Shown one piece after another: positions 26,118-34,339 of a stretch of DNA of 64,000 nt. Below the pieces are notes generated by a model. It did no database searches, had not been told where the DNA came from, and worked only from the letters and a program-made list of their open reading frames with translations. The number at the start of each line of letters is the position of its first letter. Position 1 is the first letter of the stretch. The position numbers and the translations under genes were made by a program. Origin of the DNA: Pseudomonas phenolilytica (lineage in GTDB: Bacteria > Pseudomonadota > Gammaproteobacteria > Pseudomonadales > Pseudomonadaceae); contig NZ_CP058908.1 of NCBI RefSeq assembly GCF_021432765.1, forward strand, positions 1,008,001-1,072,000. The letters are read 5' to 3'.

Positions 26118-26894
26118 TCAGGGCAATCCGCGGCGGCGCCCCGAGTCGAGCATCAGCGTCGAGCCGGTCATCGCGTCGGCTTCCGGCGCCAGCAGCAGCG
26201 CCACCGCCCAGGCGACCTGCTCCGGCGTGGTGAAGGCGCCGAGCGAGGATTCGGCGCACATCTCGGCCAGCACCGCCGCGCTGTCGATACCGCGTTGCCG
26301 CGCGCGGTCGGCGGCGACCCGGTGCAGCCGCTCGGTGTCGGCCGGTCCGGGCGCAACCAGGTGCGCAGTGATGCCGCGCGCGCCGTAGGCCAGGCTCAGC
26401 TGGCGCACCGCGTTGACCAGTGCCGCGTTGGCGATGCCGGCCGAGGCGGCATAGGCGGTCGGCTCGAAGCCGTAGTGCCCGCCGATGGCGACCAGCCGTG
26501 AGCCGGCGCGCAGGTGCGGATCGACCGCACGCACCAGCCGCAGCAAACCACCGACTTTGATATTCACCGCATCCACTAGCGCGGCGACCGGCGCATCCAG
26601 CACGCCACCGGCGACCGCCACGCCCGGCCCGTGCACCACCATGCGCACCGGCCGGTCGAGCGCCGCGCCAATGGCCGCGACCGATGCATCGGCCGCGAGA
26701 TCGGCGACGCAGGGAATCACCCGCGGACACTCCGCGCGCAACGCCTGCAACGGCGCTGCGCTGCGCGCCACCGCGAGCACGTCGAGACCGCTGTCGATCA
26801 GCCGCGCGACGATCCGGCAACCGAAAGCGCCCGAGGCGCCGACCACCACCGCCAGTTCGTTGGCCACTGTCTGCCCTCCTGCGCTGCGTGCCAT
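26118..26894 (-). CDS. Short-chain dehydrogenase/reductase in the meta-pathway operon
   Basis: 258-residue SDR-family oxidoreductase. The Rossmann motif is VVVGASGAFG (TGxxxGxG variant). The catalytic Tyr lies in PTAYAASAGIANAAL, where the usual Y-x3-K has Ala/Gly-rich residues and lacks the standard Lys, so the active site may be atypical. C-terminal part: APGPADTERLH and TGSTLMLDSG. ATG 26894 overlaps the dmpG stop by one base, so it is part of the operon. No SDR belongs to the canonical phenol meta pathway; it may act on a side product or on a substituted intermediate. Confidence 0.8.
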   Translation of the reverse strand: MARSAGGQTVANELAVVVGASGAFGCRIVARLIDSGLDVLAVARSAAPLQALRAECPRVIPCVADLAADASVAAIGAALDRPVRMVVHGPGVAVAGGVLDAPVAALVDAVNIKVGGLLRLVRAVDPHLRAGSRLVAIGGHYGFEPTAYAASAGIANAALVNAVRQLSLAYGARGITAHLVAPGPADTERLHRVAADRARQRGIDSAAVLAEMCAESSLGAFTTPEQVAWAVALLLAPEADAMTGSTLMLDSGRRRGLP

Positions 26895-27943
26895 CAGGCC
26901 CGGAAGGCGATGCCGCGCGCCTTGGCCATGGTCATCGCGGTGTCCGGGATCATGTCTTCCTGGCCGCCGATCATCTTCTTGCGGCCCAGCTCGACGAGGA
27001 TGTCCCGCGCCGGCACGCCGAAGCGCTCGGCGGCCCGCTTGGCGTGCAGCAGGAAGGTCGAGTAGACGCCGGCATAGCCGAGGGTCAGCGACTCGCGGTC
27101 GACCCGCACCACGTGCTCCATCATCGGCACGATGATCTCTTCGGCGACGTCCATCAGCTTGAACAGGTCGGCACCGGTTTCCATGCCCATGCGCTCGCAC
27201 ACGGCGGCGAAGACTTCCAGCGGCGTGTTGCCGGCACCGGCACCGAGGCCGGCCACCGAGCCGTCGATGCGCGTGGCACCGGCCTCGATGGCGGCGATGG
27301 AGTTGGCGATGCCCATGCCCAGGTTGTGGTGGCCGTGGAAGCCGATCTCGGTTTCCGGCTTGAGCACCGCACGCAGCGCACCGACCCGCGCCTTGACGTC
27401 CTCGGGCAGCATGTAGCCGGCCGAATCGGTGACGTAGACGGTCTGCGCGCCGTAGGACTCCATCAGCTTGCCCTGCTGGGCGATGCCTTCGGCGTCGTTG
27501 AGGTGCGCCATCATCAGAAAGCCCGAGGTGTCCATGCCCAGCTTGCGCGCATAGGCGATGTGCTGCGGCGAGGTGTCGGCCTCGGTGCAATGGGTGGCCA
27601 CGTGCACACTGCGCGCACCGCAGTCGTAGGCCGACTGCAGCTCCTTCATGGTGCCGAGACCGGGGATCAGCAGCACCGAGACCTTGGCCTGCTTCATCTG
27701 CGCCGCGACCGCGCTGATGTATTCCTCGTTGCTGTGCGGCGCGAAGCCGTGCTGCAGCGAGTTGCCGCCCAGGCCGGCGCCGTGGGTGACCTGGATATAG
27801 GGCACGCCGGCATCGTCCAGCGCGGTGGCGACCTTGACCATCTGCGCAACGCTGATCTGTTCGCGCTTGGCGTGCATGCCGTCGCGCAGGCACATGTCAT
27901 GCAGGATGACCTTGCGGCCTTTCAGACTGTTGGACTGACTCAT
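26894..27943 (-). CDS. dmpG: 4-Hydroxy-2-oxovalerate aldolase
   Basis: 349-residue class II aldolase (DmpG/XylK/MhpE) that splits 4-hydroxy-2-oxovalerate into pyruvate and acetaldehyde, the latter channelled to DmpF. The active-site stretch [13 protein letters not shown] shows R20, D21 and H24; metal-binding GFHGHHNLG is present. Start ATG 27943 overlaps the dmpF stop by one base (TGATG), in line with the physical DmpG-DmpF complex. Length is typical. Confidence 0.96.
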   Translation of the reverse strand: MSQSNSLKGRKVILHDMCLRDGMHAKREQISVAQMVKVATALDDAGVPYIQVTHGAGLGGNSLQHGFAPHSNEEYISAVAAQMKQAKVSVLLIPGLGTMKELQSAYDCGARSVHVATHCTEADTSPQHIAYARKLGMDTSGFLMMAHLNDAEGIAQQGKLMESYGAQTVYVTDSAGYMLPEDVKARVGALRAVLKPETEIGFHGHHNLGMGIANSIAAIEAGATRIDGSVAGLGAGAGNTPLEVFAAVCERMGMETGADLFKLMDVAEEIIVPMMEHVVRVDRESLTLGYAGVYSTFLLHAKRAAERFGVPARDILVELGRKKMIGGQEDMIPDTAMTMAKARGIAFRA

Positions 27944-28857
27944 CACGCAACCTCCACGGCAGGCAGCTGGATTTTTCCGGCCAGGATTTCCTCGGCGAAC
28001 ATCTCGGCGGTACGGGTGGCGGCGGCGGTCATGATGTCGAGGTTGCCGGCGTAGGTCGGCAGGTAGTCGCCCAACCCGGCCACTTCGAGGAATACCGAAA
28101 CCTTGTTGCCGTCGAAGATCGGCCCGTTGACCAGGCGATAGCCCGGCACGTACTTCTGCACCTCGCCGATCATCTCGAGGATCGAGGCGGTGATGCGGTC
28201 GCGGTCCGGCTCCTCGTCGGTCAGGCAGTAGACGGTGTTGCGCATCATCATCGGCGGTTCGGCCGGGTTGATGATGCACAGCGCCTTGCCACGCCGCGAA
28301 CCGCCGACCTTGCAGATTGCGCCGGAGGTGGTGGTGGTGAATTCGTCGAGGTTGGCGCGGGTGCCCGGGCCGATGGATTTCGACGCCAGGCTGCCGATGA
28401 TTTCCGCGTAATCCACGCTCTGGATGCGCGACACCGCATAGACCACCGGGATGGTCGCCTGGCCGGCGCAGGAGATCATGTTGACGTTCATCTCCAGTTT
28501 CTCGGCGTGCGCCTTGAGGTTCACCGGCGGCACGCACAGCGGGCCGATGGCCGCCGGGGTGAGGTCGACCATCAGCACGCCGAGCGCGTTGAGTTTGCGG
28601 CTGTTCTCGGCGTGCACGTAGGCGCTGGTGGCGTCGAAGGCGATCTGGATGCCGTCTTCGAGCACGTGCGGCAGCAGGCCGTCGACGCCCTCATGGGTGG
28701 TTTTCAGGCCCATTTCGCGGGCACGCTTGAGGCCTTCGGATTCGGCGTCGATCCCCACCATCCACACCGGTTCGAGCACCGGGCTGCGCATGATCTTGTA
28801 GATCAGGTCGGTGCCGATGTTGCCCGAGCCGATGAGTGCGCATTTGATCTTCTTCAT
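27943..28857 (-). CDS. dmpF: Acetaldehyde dehydrogenase (acylating)
   Basis: 304-residue CoA-acylating acetaldehyde dehydrogenase (DmpF/XylQ/MhpF) that turns acetaldehyde into acetyl-CoA. NAD-binding GSGNIGTDL is at the N terminus, and the catalytic cysteine is C130 in [10 protein letters not shown]. It overlaps dmpI by four bases and dmpG by one, so the three are tightly coupled. Length and sequence are standard for the bifunctional aldolase-dehydrogenase complex. Confidence 0.96.
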   Translation of the reverse strand: MKKIKCALIGSGNIGTDLIYKIMRSPVLEPVWMVGIDAESEGLKRAREMGLKTTHEGVDGLLPHVLEDGIQIAFDATSAYVHAENSRKLNALGVLMVDLTPAAIGPLCVPPVNLKAHAEKLEMNVNMISCAGQATIPVVYAVSRIQSVDYAEIIGSLASKSIGPGTRANLDEFTTTTSGAICKVGGSRRGKALCIINPAEPPMMMRNTVYCLTDEEPDRDRITASILEMIGEVQKYVPGYRLVNGPIFDGNKVSVFLEVAGLGDYLPTYAGNLDIMTAAATRTAEMFAEEILAGKIQLPAVEVA

Positions 28858-29063
28858 TGTGCCTGCTCCCGTTTCGCGGCGCGTTGAGCGAGCGTCATAC
28901 CGCCGACATAGAACTCCCCGCTGCTGTGTTCGGTGATGAGGATCCGTACCGTTTCCGGCGCGCAGTCGAGACTCTCGGCAACCGCCGCGGTGACGGCGGC
29001 GGCGACGCGGCTCTTCTGCTCGTGGGTGCGCCCTTCGACCATGTGCATTTCGATGATTGGCAT
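28854..29063 (-). CDS. dmpI: 4-Oxalocrotonate tautomerase
   Basis: 69-residue precursor of the small homohexameric tautomerase that converts 2-hydroxymuconate to 2-oxohex-3-enedioate. After Met removal, Pro1, Arg11, Arg39 and Phe50 of the characterised enzyme are all in register ([27 protein letters not shown]). It is a few residues longer than usual at the C terminus. It sits between dmpH and dmpF, unlike the P. putida CF600 order in which dmpI is last. Confidence 0.93.
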   Translation of the reverse strand: MPIIEMHMVEGRTHEQKSRVAAAVTAAVAESLDCAPETVRILITEHSSGEFYVGGMTLAQRAAKREQAQ

Positions 29064-29077
29064 GAGTGGTTCTCCGG

Positions 29078-29881
29078 TTAGTCGACGAAGCGCATCGAGA
29101 CGCTGCCCAGGTCCTGGAAGCGCGCGACCACGTTATCGCCGGGCTTCACCGCCACGGCTTCGGTGATTCCGCCGCTCATCACGAAGCTGCCGGCCGGCAG
29201 GCTCTCGTCCAGTTCGGCGAGGATGTTGACGACCATCGCGATGGCCTCGGCCGGATGCCCCATGACCGCCGCCGAGGCGCCGGTGGCGACGATTTCGCCG
29301 TTGATCTCGATCACCACGCCGAGGGTGCGCAGGTCCAGCTCCTCGACGTAACGCGGGCGGCCGCCGCCGACGAAGCGCGCCGACGAGGCGTTGTCGGCGA
29401 CCACGCTGGCGAGGTCGAACTTGAAGCCGGAGAAGCGCGAATCGATGATCTCCACCGCCGGCAGCACGTAGTCGGTGGCCGCCAGCACATCACTGGCGGT
29501 GCAGCCGGGGCCGCGCAGTTCCTGCTTCATGACGAAGGCGACTTCGCACTCGACGCGCGGATGCACCAGGTCAGCGGTGGAGATGGCCGAGTTCTCCGGG
29601 CGCGCCATGCGGTCGGTGAGAAAGCCGATCGACGGCACATCGACACCCATCTGCTGCATCTTGGCCTTGGAGGTCAGGCCGGCCTTCCAGCCGATCAGCT
29701 TGTGGCCCTGGGCGATGAAGCGCTTGCGCAGTTCGTTCTGCACGGCGTAACCATCGGCGATGGTCATGTCCGGGTATTCGTTGGTCAGCTTGGGGATCGC
29801 GTAGGCGCGGGTCTGCGCGCCTTCGACGCGCTCGCACAGGCGCACCACGTCTTCCCGCGAAAGTGTCAGATTCATGCTCAT
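29078..29881 (-). CDS. dmpH: 4-Oxalocrotonate decarboxylase
   Basis: 267-residue enzyme of the fumarylacetoacetase-like fold that decarboxylates 2-oxohex-3-enedioate to 2-hydroxypenta-2,4-dienoate, handed on to the hydratase DmpE. Seen: [27 protein letters not shown] (metal Glu pair E-x-E), EIIDSRF and [13 protein letters not shown] 29881 overlaps the dmpE stop in ATGA; ATG 29875 is an alternative. It is a close relative of the adjacent dmpE; the two proteins form a complex in studied strains. Confidence 0.93.
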   Translation of the reverse strand: MSMNLTLSREDVVRLCERVEGAQTRAYAIPKLTNEYPDMTIADGYAVQNELRKRFIAQGHKLIGWKAGLTSKAKMQQMGVDVPSIGFLTDRMARPENSAISTADLVHPRVECEVAFVMKQELRGPGCTASDVLAATDYVLPAVEIIDSRFSGFKFDLASVVADNASSARFVGGGRPRYVEELDLRTLGVVIEINGEIVATGASAAVMGHPAEAIAMVVNILAELDESLPAGSFVMSGGITEAVAVKPGDNVVARFQDLGSVSMRFVD

Positions 29882-30675
29882 GCCGCGCTCCTCCCGGAAA
29901 ACTTCACCCGGCAACTGCCCAGGCCACCCACCGTGCATACCAGCTCGTCGCCATCGACCACCGGCACCAGCGCCGACTGCGAACCGGAGAGGATCACCTC
30001 GCCGGCCTTGAACGGAATGCCCAGCTCGCCGAGGGTGTTGGCCAGCCAGGCCACGGCGTTGGCCGGCGAACCCTGCACGGCGGCGCCGACGCCGGTGGAG
30101 AACAGCTCGCCGTTCTTTTCCAGCACCATGCCGGCCAGGGTGATGTCCAGCTTGCGCGGGTCGCCCTTGGTCTTGCCCAGCACGTACACGCCGCAGGAGG
30201 CGTTGTCCGCCACGGTGTCCTGGATCTTGATCTGCCAGTTCTCGATGCGTGAATCGACGATCTCGAAGCACGGCAGCACGTAGTCGGTGGCGCGGATCAC
30301 GTCCATCGCGGTGATGCCGGGGCCCTGCAGGTCGTGCTTGAGGACGAAGGCCAGCTCGGCCTCGGCCTTGGGCTGGATCATCTGGCCGAGGTCGATGGTG
30401 TCGCCTTCCTGAAACACCATGCCGCTGGTGAGGATGCCGAAGTCCGGCTGGTAGACGCCGAGGAATTCCTGCACCGGCTTGCTGGTGGCGCCGATCTTCT
30501 TGCCGACCACGCGCTCGCCGGCGGCGAGGCGCCGCGCGACGAAGCGCTGCTGGATGCGGTAGGCATCTTCGATGCTGATGTCCGGCTCGCGCGCCAGCAG
30601 CGGTGGCACCGGGCGGCGCGCGACGAAGGCTTGGTAAAGCTCGTCGCCGTATTGTTCGATCTTGTTGTTATCCAT
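29878..30675 (-). CDS. dmpE: 2-Oxopent-4-enoate (2-hydroxypentadienoate) hydratase
   Basis: 265-residue hydratase (DmpE/XylJ/MhpD) that adds water to 2-hydroxypenta-2,4-dienoate, giving 4-hydroxy-2-oxovalerate. Metal ligands appear in QPKAEAELAFVLK and CFEIVDSRIEN; GKKIGATSKPVQ is the typical N-terminal loop. It is coupled to dmpH by a four-base overlap. It starts 69 bases after dmpC. Assignment between DmpE and DmpH follows the greater similarity of this one to MhpD-type hydratases. Confidence 0.93.
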   Translation of the reverse strand: MDNNKIEQYGDELYQAFVARRPVPPLLAREPDISIEDAYRIQQRFVARRLAAGERVVGKKIGATSKPVQEFLGVYQPDFGILTSGMVFQEGDTIDLGQMIQPKAEAELAFVLKHDLQGPGITAMDVIRATDYVLPCFEIVDSRIENWQIKIQDTVADNASCGVYVLGKTKGDPRKLDITLAGMVLEKNGELFSTGVGAAVQGSPANAVAWLANTLGELGIPFKAGEVILSGSQSALVPVVDGDELVCTVGGLGSCRVKFSGRSAA

Positions 30676-30744
30676 GTCGTTCTCACAGGTTTGCGGCGGA
30701 TAGGCACAGCCTTCCCCCAGGCGCAGGGGAAGGCGCAGCCGTTC

Positions 30745-32205
30745 TCAGAGCTTCACGCAGATGTTGCGGGTCTCGGTGTAGAACTCGAGCGAATGCACGC
30801 CACCCTCGCGGCCGATGCCGGACTGCTTGGAGCCACCGAAGGGCGTGCGCAGGTCGCGCAGGAACCAGCTGTTGATCCAGGTGATGCCGACATCGACGCG
30901 CTCGGCGACGCGATGCGCGCGCGCCAGGTTGCTGGTCCAGATGGTGGTCGACAGGCCGTACTCGGTGGCATTGGCCTTGGCCACCACCTCGTCCTCGCTG
31001 TCGAACGGCGCGATGTGGCAGCACGGCCCGAAGATTTCCTCGCGCACCACGGCGGCGGTTTCCGGCAGCCCGGTCCAGATGGTCGGCTGCACCCAGGCAC
31101 CCTCGGCCAGCTCGCCGGGCATGTCCGGCACGCCGCCGCCGGTGACCAGGGTCGCGCCCTCCTCGATGGCCTTGCGGTAGTAGGACAGCACCTTGTGCTG
31201 GTGCTCCAGGCTGATCAGCGGGCCGAAGTTGCTGCCGTGCACCTCGGGACGGCCGTACCTGACCGCCTCGGCCTTGGCCTTGAGTGCCTGCACGAAGCGC
31301 TCGAAGATCGGCCGCTCGACGTAGACGCGCTCGGTGCCCAGGCAGACCTGCCCGGTGTTGAGGAACACCGAACGCGAGAAGCCTTCCACCGCGGCATCGA
31401 AATCGGCGTCGGCGAAGACGATGCCGGCGTTCTTGCCGCCCAGCTCGAAAGACACGTCGCGCATGCCCTCGGCGGCGGCTTTCATGATCGCCGTGCCGGT
31501 GCGCGTCTCGCCGGTGAAGGTGATGGCATCCACGCCCGGATGGCGGGTGACGAACTCGCCGGCCGAATCCGGGCCGAATCCGTGCACCACGTTGTACACG
31601 CCCTTGGGAATTCCCACGGCGTTCATCACCTCGCCGAGCAGCGCGGCGGTCTGCGGCGACTCCTCGGAGGGCTTGACCACCACGGTGTTGCCGCAGGCCA
31701 GCGCCGGGCCGACCTTCCAGGTCATCAGCATGAACGGCGCGTTCCACGGGCAGACCACACCGATCACGCCCTTGGGCTTGCGGATCGAGTAGTTCAGCGC
31801 GCCGCGGCCGTCCGGCGTGTCCATGCGGAAGGATTCGCTGGCGACGTTCTTGATGGTGTCGGCGAAGACCTTGAAGTTGGCCGCGCCGCGCGGGATGAAC
31901 ACGTGCTTCATGACGTGCTCGGGCTGGCCGGTGTCGGCCATTTCCGCCGCGACGAAGTCATCGAAACGGCGGGTGATCTCGTTGGCCACCGCGTACAGCA
32001 GCTCGACGCGGCGCTCGGTGCTCATCGCGCCCCATTCGCCCTGCAGCGCGGCACGCGCAGCCTGCACAGCGGCGTCGACCTCGTCGCGGCCAGCCTCGCT
32101 GACCGAGGCGATGACGCGGTTGTCCAGCGGCGAGCGCTTGTCGAAGCGTCGGCCACTGGCCGCCGCACGGTATTCACCGGCAATGAAGTTTTCAATCTGG
32201 CGCAT
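30745..32205 (-). CDS. dmpC: 2-Hydroxymuconic semialdehyde dehydrogenase
   Basis: 486-residue aldehyde dehydrogenase (DmpC/XylG) that oxidises 2-hydroxymuconic semialdehyde, the ring-cleavage product of catechol, with NAD. Seen: PWNAPFMLMTWK, active-site Glu in FELGGKNAG and catalytic Cys in NTGQVCLGTERV. I chose ATG 32205, with GGAG five bases upstream. It is the first gene of the lower-pathway unit. Its 186-base upstream gap contains a LysR-type operator, a possible -10 element and a leader hairpin, so it probably has its own inducible promoter. Confidence 0.94.
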   Translation of the reverse strand: MRQIENFIAGEYRAAASGRRFDKRSPLDNRVIASVSEAGRDEVDAAVQAARAALQGEWGAMSTERRVELLYAVANEITRRFDDFVAAEMADTGQPEHVMKHVFIPRGAANFKVFADTIKNVASESFRMDTPDGRGALNYSIRKPKGVIGVVCPWNAPFMLMTWKVGPALACGNTVVVKPSEESPQTAALLGEVMNAVGIPKGVYNVVHGFGPDSAGEFVTRHPGVDAITFTGETRTGTAIMKAAAEGMRDVSFELGGKNAGIVFADADFDAAVEGFSRSVFLNTGQVCLGTERVYVERPIFERFVQALKAKAEAVRYGRPEVHGSNFGPLISLEHQHKVLSYYRKAIEEGATLVTGGGVPDMPGELAEGAWVQPTIWTGLPETAAVVREEIFGPCCHIAPFDSEDEVVAKANATEYGLSTTIWTSNLARAHRVAERVDVGITWINSWFLRDLRTPFGGSKQSGIGREGGVHSLEFYTETRNICVKL

Positions 32206-32233
32206 GATCACTCCGCATCGTTGTTCTTGGACC

Positions 32234-32335
32234 GGCCAGCCGGTGCGATCGGGCTGGCCTTTGCGATTGAGTCTAGGGACGGCTTTCTATACCGGCTAAT
32301 ACTTTGTTACTTGCTAATCGATACCTCACAGGTAT
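32234..32335 (-). promoter_or_regulatory. Candidate LysR-controlled promoter of the lower pathway (dmpC)
   Basis: An ATAC-N7-GTAT palindrome (32321-32335, ATACCTCACAGGTAT) is the classical BenM/CatM-type LysR recognition site. A second ATAC half-site lies 22 bases to its left (32299-32302). A -10-like TAGACT (minus, 32275-32270) puts the start near 32263 and the palindrome centre near -65, the standard position. The -35 is poor, as for activated promoters. A GGCCAGCC/GGGCTGGCC hairpin (32234-32260) lies in the leader. The same arrangement precedes the DUF1302 gene. Confidence 0.7.
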
Positions 32336-32391
32336 GGCAATGGTCAGCCAGCGACCGCTCGCCATGACGTCTGACGAGCGACCGGGCGTCC

Positions 32392-32805
32392 TCAGCCGGG
32401 CATCTTGGCGAAGTGCGGCAGGTCGTCCAGCGGGCGGCCCCACGGCTGCGCGCTGTCGCAGTAGATGTGCATGGTCGGGCTGACCGACACCGGGTTATCC
32501 AGGCTGGCGGCACGGACGAACTGCAGGTCCGGCAGCACCGTCACCTCGGAATACAGCGGCGAGCCGCACTCGCCGCAGAAGTGCCGCAGCACCGGGTTGC
32601 CGCTGTCGCCGCGGGTGGCGTAGCTGCGCGTCTGCCCGCGGCTGTGCAGCGCCGCGCGCGGCACGGCGAACACCGTGGACATGGCGGCGCCGCTGGCGCG
32701 CTGGCAATCGCGGCAATGGCAGTGGGCGACGATGACCGGCGCGGCCGCACAGTCGTAGCGCACCGCGCCGCAAGCGCAACCTCCGGCGAGTCTGATCTCG
32801 TTCAT
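32392..32805 (-). CDS. GFA family (CENP-V-like) zinc protein after dmpP
   Basis: 137-residue protein of the glutathione-dependent formaldehyde-activating (GFA/CENP-V) family. Zinc cysteines are visible: GGCACGAVRY, AHCHCRDCQRASG and HFCGECGSPLY. It begins 14 bases after dmpP, so it belongs to the upper transcript. Members bind zinc and often act on glutathione adducts. In this operon it occupies the position where dmpQ is found in the classical cluster; no GFA protein is part of the known phenol route. A thiol-linked detoxifying role for the semialdehyde product is only a guess. Confidence 0.85.
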   Translation of the reverse strand: MNEIRLAGGCACGAVRYDCAAAPVIVAHCHCRDCQRASGAAMSTVFAVPRAALHSRGQTRSYATRGDSGNPVLRHFCGECGSPLYSEVTVLPDLQFVRAASLDNPVSVSPTMHIYCDSAQPWGRPLDDLPHFAKMPG

Positions 32806-32819
32806 GTGCCTCTCCTCGC

Positions 32820-33878
32820 TCAGATCGCCTTGAACAGCGGGCTGCGCACCTGCTGGGCGTCGGCCGCCGAGATGAACTTCTCGGTGTAGATGTCACGCTC
32901 GAACAGCCGGCCCTGCATCAGCGTGCTGATGCACGACTCGATCATCAGCGGCGGGCCGCAGAGGTAGGCCTTGTGGTCGCGGAAGTCGTTGTCGAAATGC
33001 GCCTTCGCCGCGTCATGTACGAAACCGCGGAACCCCTGCCAGGCGCTGCCTTCGGGCTCGTGGGAGAGCGCCGGGACGTAGTGGAAGTTGGGGTGACGGA
33101 TGGCCAGAGCGAGGAATTCCTCGTGGTAGTACAGCTCCTCGCGGTTGCGCTGGCCGTAGATCAGCGTGATCGGCTTGGTGAAGCCTTCGGCCAGCAGGTC
33201 GAGGATCATCGAACGCGGGCTGGACAGCCCCGAGCCGCCGGCCATGAAGATCACCGGCAGGTCGGCGGACTTCTTCACGAAGAAGCGGCCGTACGGCCCG
33301 GTCAGGTGCACGCGCTCGCCGACCTGCAGCTGCTCGTGCACGTACATCGTGCCGCGCCCGCCGGGGACGATGCGGATATTCAGCTCCAGCTCGTCGGCGC
33401 CCGGCACGCTGGCGATGGAGAAGGCGCGGCTGCCGATCTCGTCCGGCAGCATCAGGTTGATGTACTGGCCGGCCTGGAACTGCACGCCCTCGGCATCGTC
33501 GAGCTTGATCCAGACGCCCTTGATGGTCGGTGTCAGCGACTCGATGCGGCTGACGGTGCCGTAGTAGTCGCGCACCGGCAGGTTCAGCGAGTCCGGGTCT
33601 TCCTCGACTTCCGCCTCGATGACCACGTCGCTCTCGACGGTGGCGCAGCAGGCCAGGCACTTCTGCTCCTCGCGCTCGAAGTCCATCAAGGCGAAGGTGG
33701 AGGCCTCGCCGTGGTCGATCTCGCCGTCCACCACCTGCACCTTGCAGGTGGCGCACAGCCCGTGGCCGCAGGCATGCGGCAGGTAGATACCGGCACGTAG
33801 CGCGGCGTCGAGGATGGTCTGGCCTTCCTCGATCTCGATGGTCTGGCCCAGCGGCTCGATGGTCAGTTCGTAGCTCAT
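32820..33878 (-). CDS. dmpP: Phenol hydroxylase reductase component (P5)
   Basis: 352-residue NADH-dependent reductase that passes electrons through FAD and a [2Fe-2S] cluster to the hydroxylase. The cluster cysteines are C37, C42 and C45 (HACGHGLCATC) plus C77 (KCLACCAT); the flavin motif RAFSIAS and the NADH loop GGSGLSSPRSM follow. I chose ATG 33878, with GAGGAGG upstream; an upstream TTG is less likely. It is the last hydroxylase gene, 16 bases after dmpO. Confidence 0.95.
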   Translation of the reverse strand: MSYELTIEPLGQTIEIEEGQTILDAALRAGIYLPHACGHGLCATCKVQVVDGEIDHGEASTFALMDFEREEQKCLACCATVESDVVIEAEVEEDPDSLNLPVRDYYGTVSRIESLTPTIKGVWIKLDDAEGVQFQAGQYINLMLPDEIGSRAFSIASVPGADELELNIRIVPGGRGTMYVHEQLQVGERVHLTGPYGRFFVKKSADLPVIFMAGGSGLSSPRSMILDLLAEGFTKPITLIYGQRNREELYYHEEFLALAIRHPNFHYVPALSHEPEGSAWQGFRGFVHDAAKAHFDNDFRDHKAYLCGPPLMIESCISTLMQGRLFERDIYTEKFISAADAQQVRSPLFKAI

Positions 33879-33894
33879 GCTCAACCCTCCTCGT

Positions 33895-34251
33895 TCACTG
33901 CACGGCGCAGACGCTGTTCAGGCCCGGTGTACGCAGGCGCAGCTGCTGTTTGTGGCCAATACCGTTGTCGGCCAGGCTGCCCTCGAAGTCCGGCACCCAG
34001 GGCTGGTTGCCCTTGAGCCATTCGGCCTTGCTCCAGTCGATGGCGGCGCTGTCCGGGTCGGCCTGCAGCAGGGGCTGCAGGTGGCGGTCGAGCAGTTCGC
34101 CGAGGCGGGTCTGCGGCGTCACGCAGAACATCATCGGCGCGGCGAACAGCAGGTGATGGTCCCAGCTGATGAAGACCAGCTGCTTGCCGTTGAAATTCTC
34201 GATTCGGTCGCGGGCGACGCCGACATACTCTTTGCGGGCAACTACGGACAT
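33895..34251 (-). CDS. dmpO: Phenol hydroxylase subunit P4 (gamma oxygenase subunit)
   Basis: 118-residue small subunit of the (alpha-beta-gamma)2 phenol hydroxylase oxygenase. ATG 34251 gives MSVVARKEYVG, the expected start and length (DmpO is about 119 residues), with GGAA upstream; the longer frame is an overlap artefact. Recognisable are FNGKQLVFISWDHH and WVPDFEGSLADNGI. It lies 88 bases after dmpN, in conserved order. Confidence 0.93.
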   Translation of the reverse strand: MSVVARKEYVGVARDRIENFNGKQLVFISWDHHLLFAAPMMFCVTPQTRLGELLDRHLQPLLQADPDSAAIDWSKAEWLKGNQPWVPDFEGSLADNGIGHKQQLRLRTPGLNSVCAVQ

Positions 34252-34339
34252 GGTGATGTTCCTTCTTGTTGTTCTGTTCACGAAGCCGGTGTGACCGGCC
34301 TCGCCTGACTCCTGCGCCCGCAGGCGCAGGGATCGTCGG

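Noticed and set aside
26118..27893. 591-codon minus-strand frame joining dmpG out of frame to the SDR
   Set aside because: The upstream part is a frame-shifted reading of dmpG (Arg/Gly/Ala-rich); the real SDR starts at 26894.
26684..28054. 456-codon plus-strand open frame
   Set aside because: Antisense of dmpG and the SDR gene, both of which are well supported and translationally coupled.
32234..32260. GGCCAGCC/GGGCTGGCC hairpin as a terminator of the upper operon or attenuator
   Set aside because: No U run follows on the minus strand, and it lies in the predicted dmpC leader; kept only as part of the promoter entry.
30334..32367. 677-codon plus-strand open frame
   Set aside because: Antisense of dmpC and dmpE; no recognisable domain.
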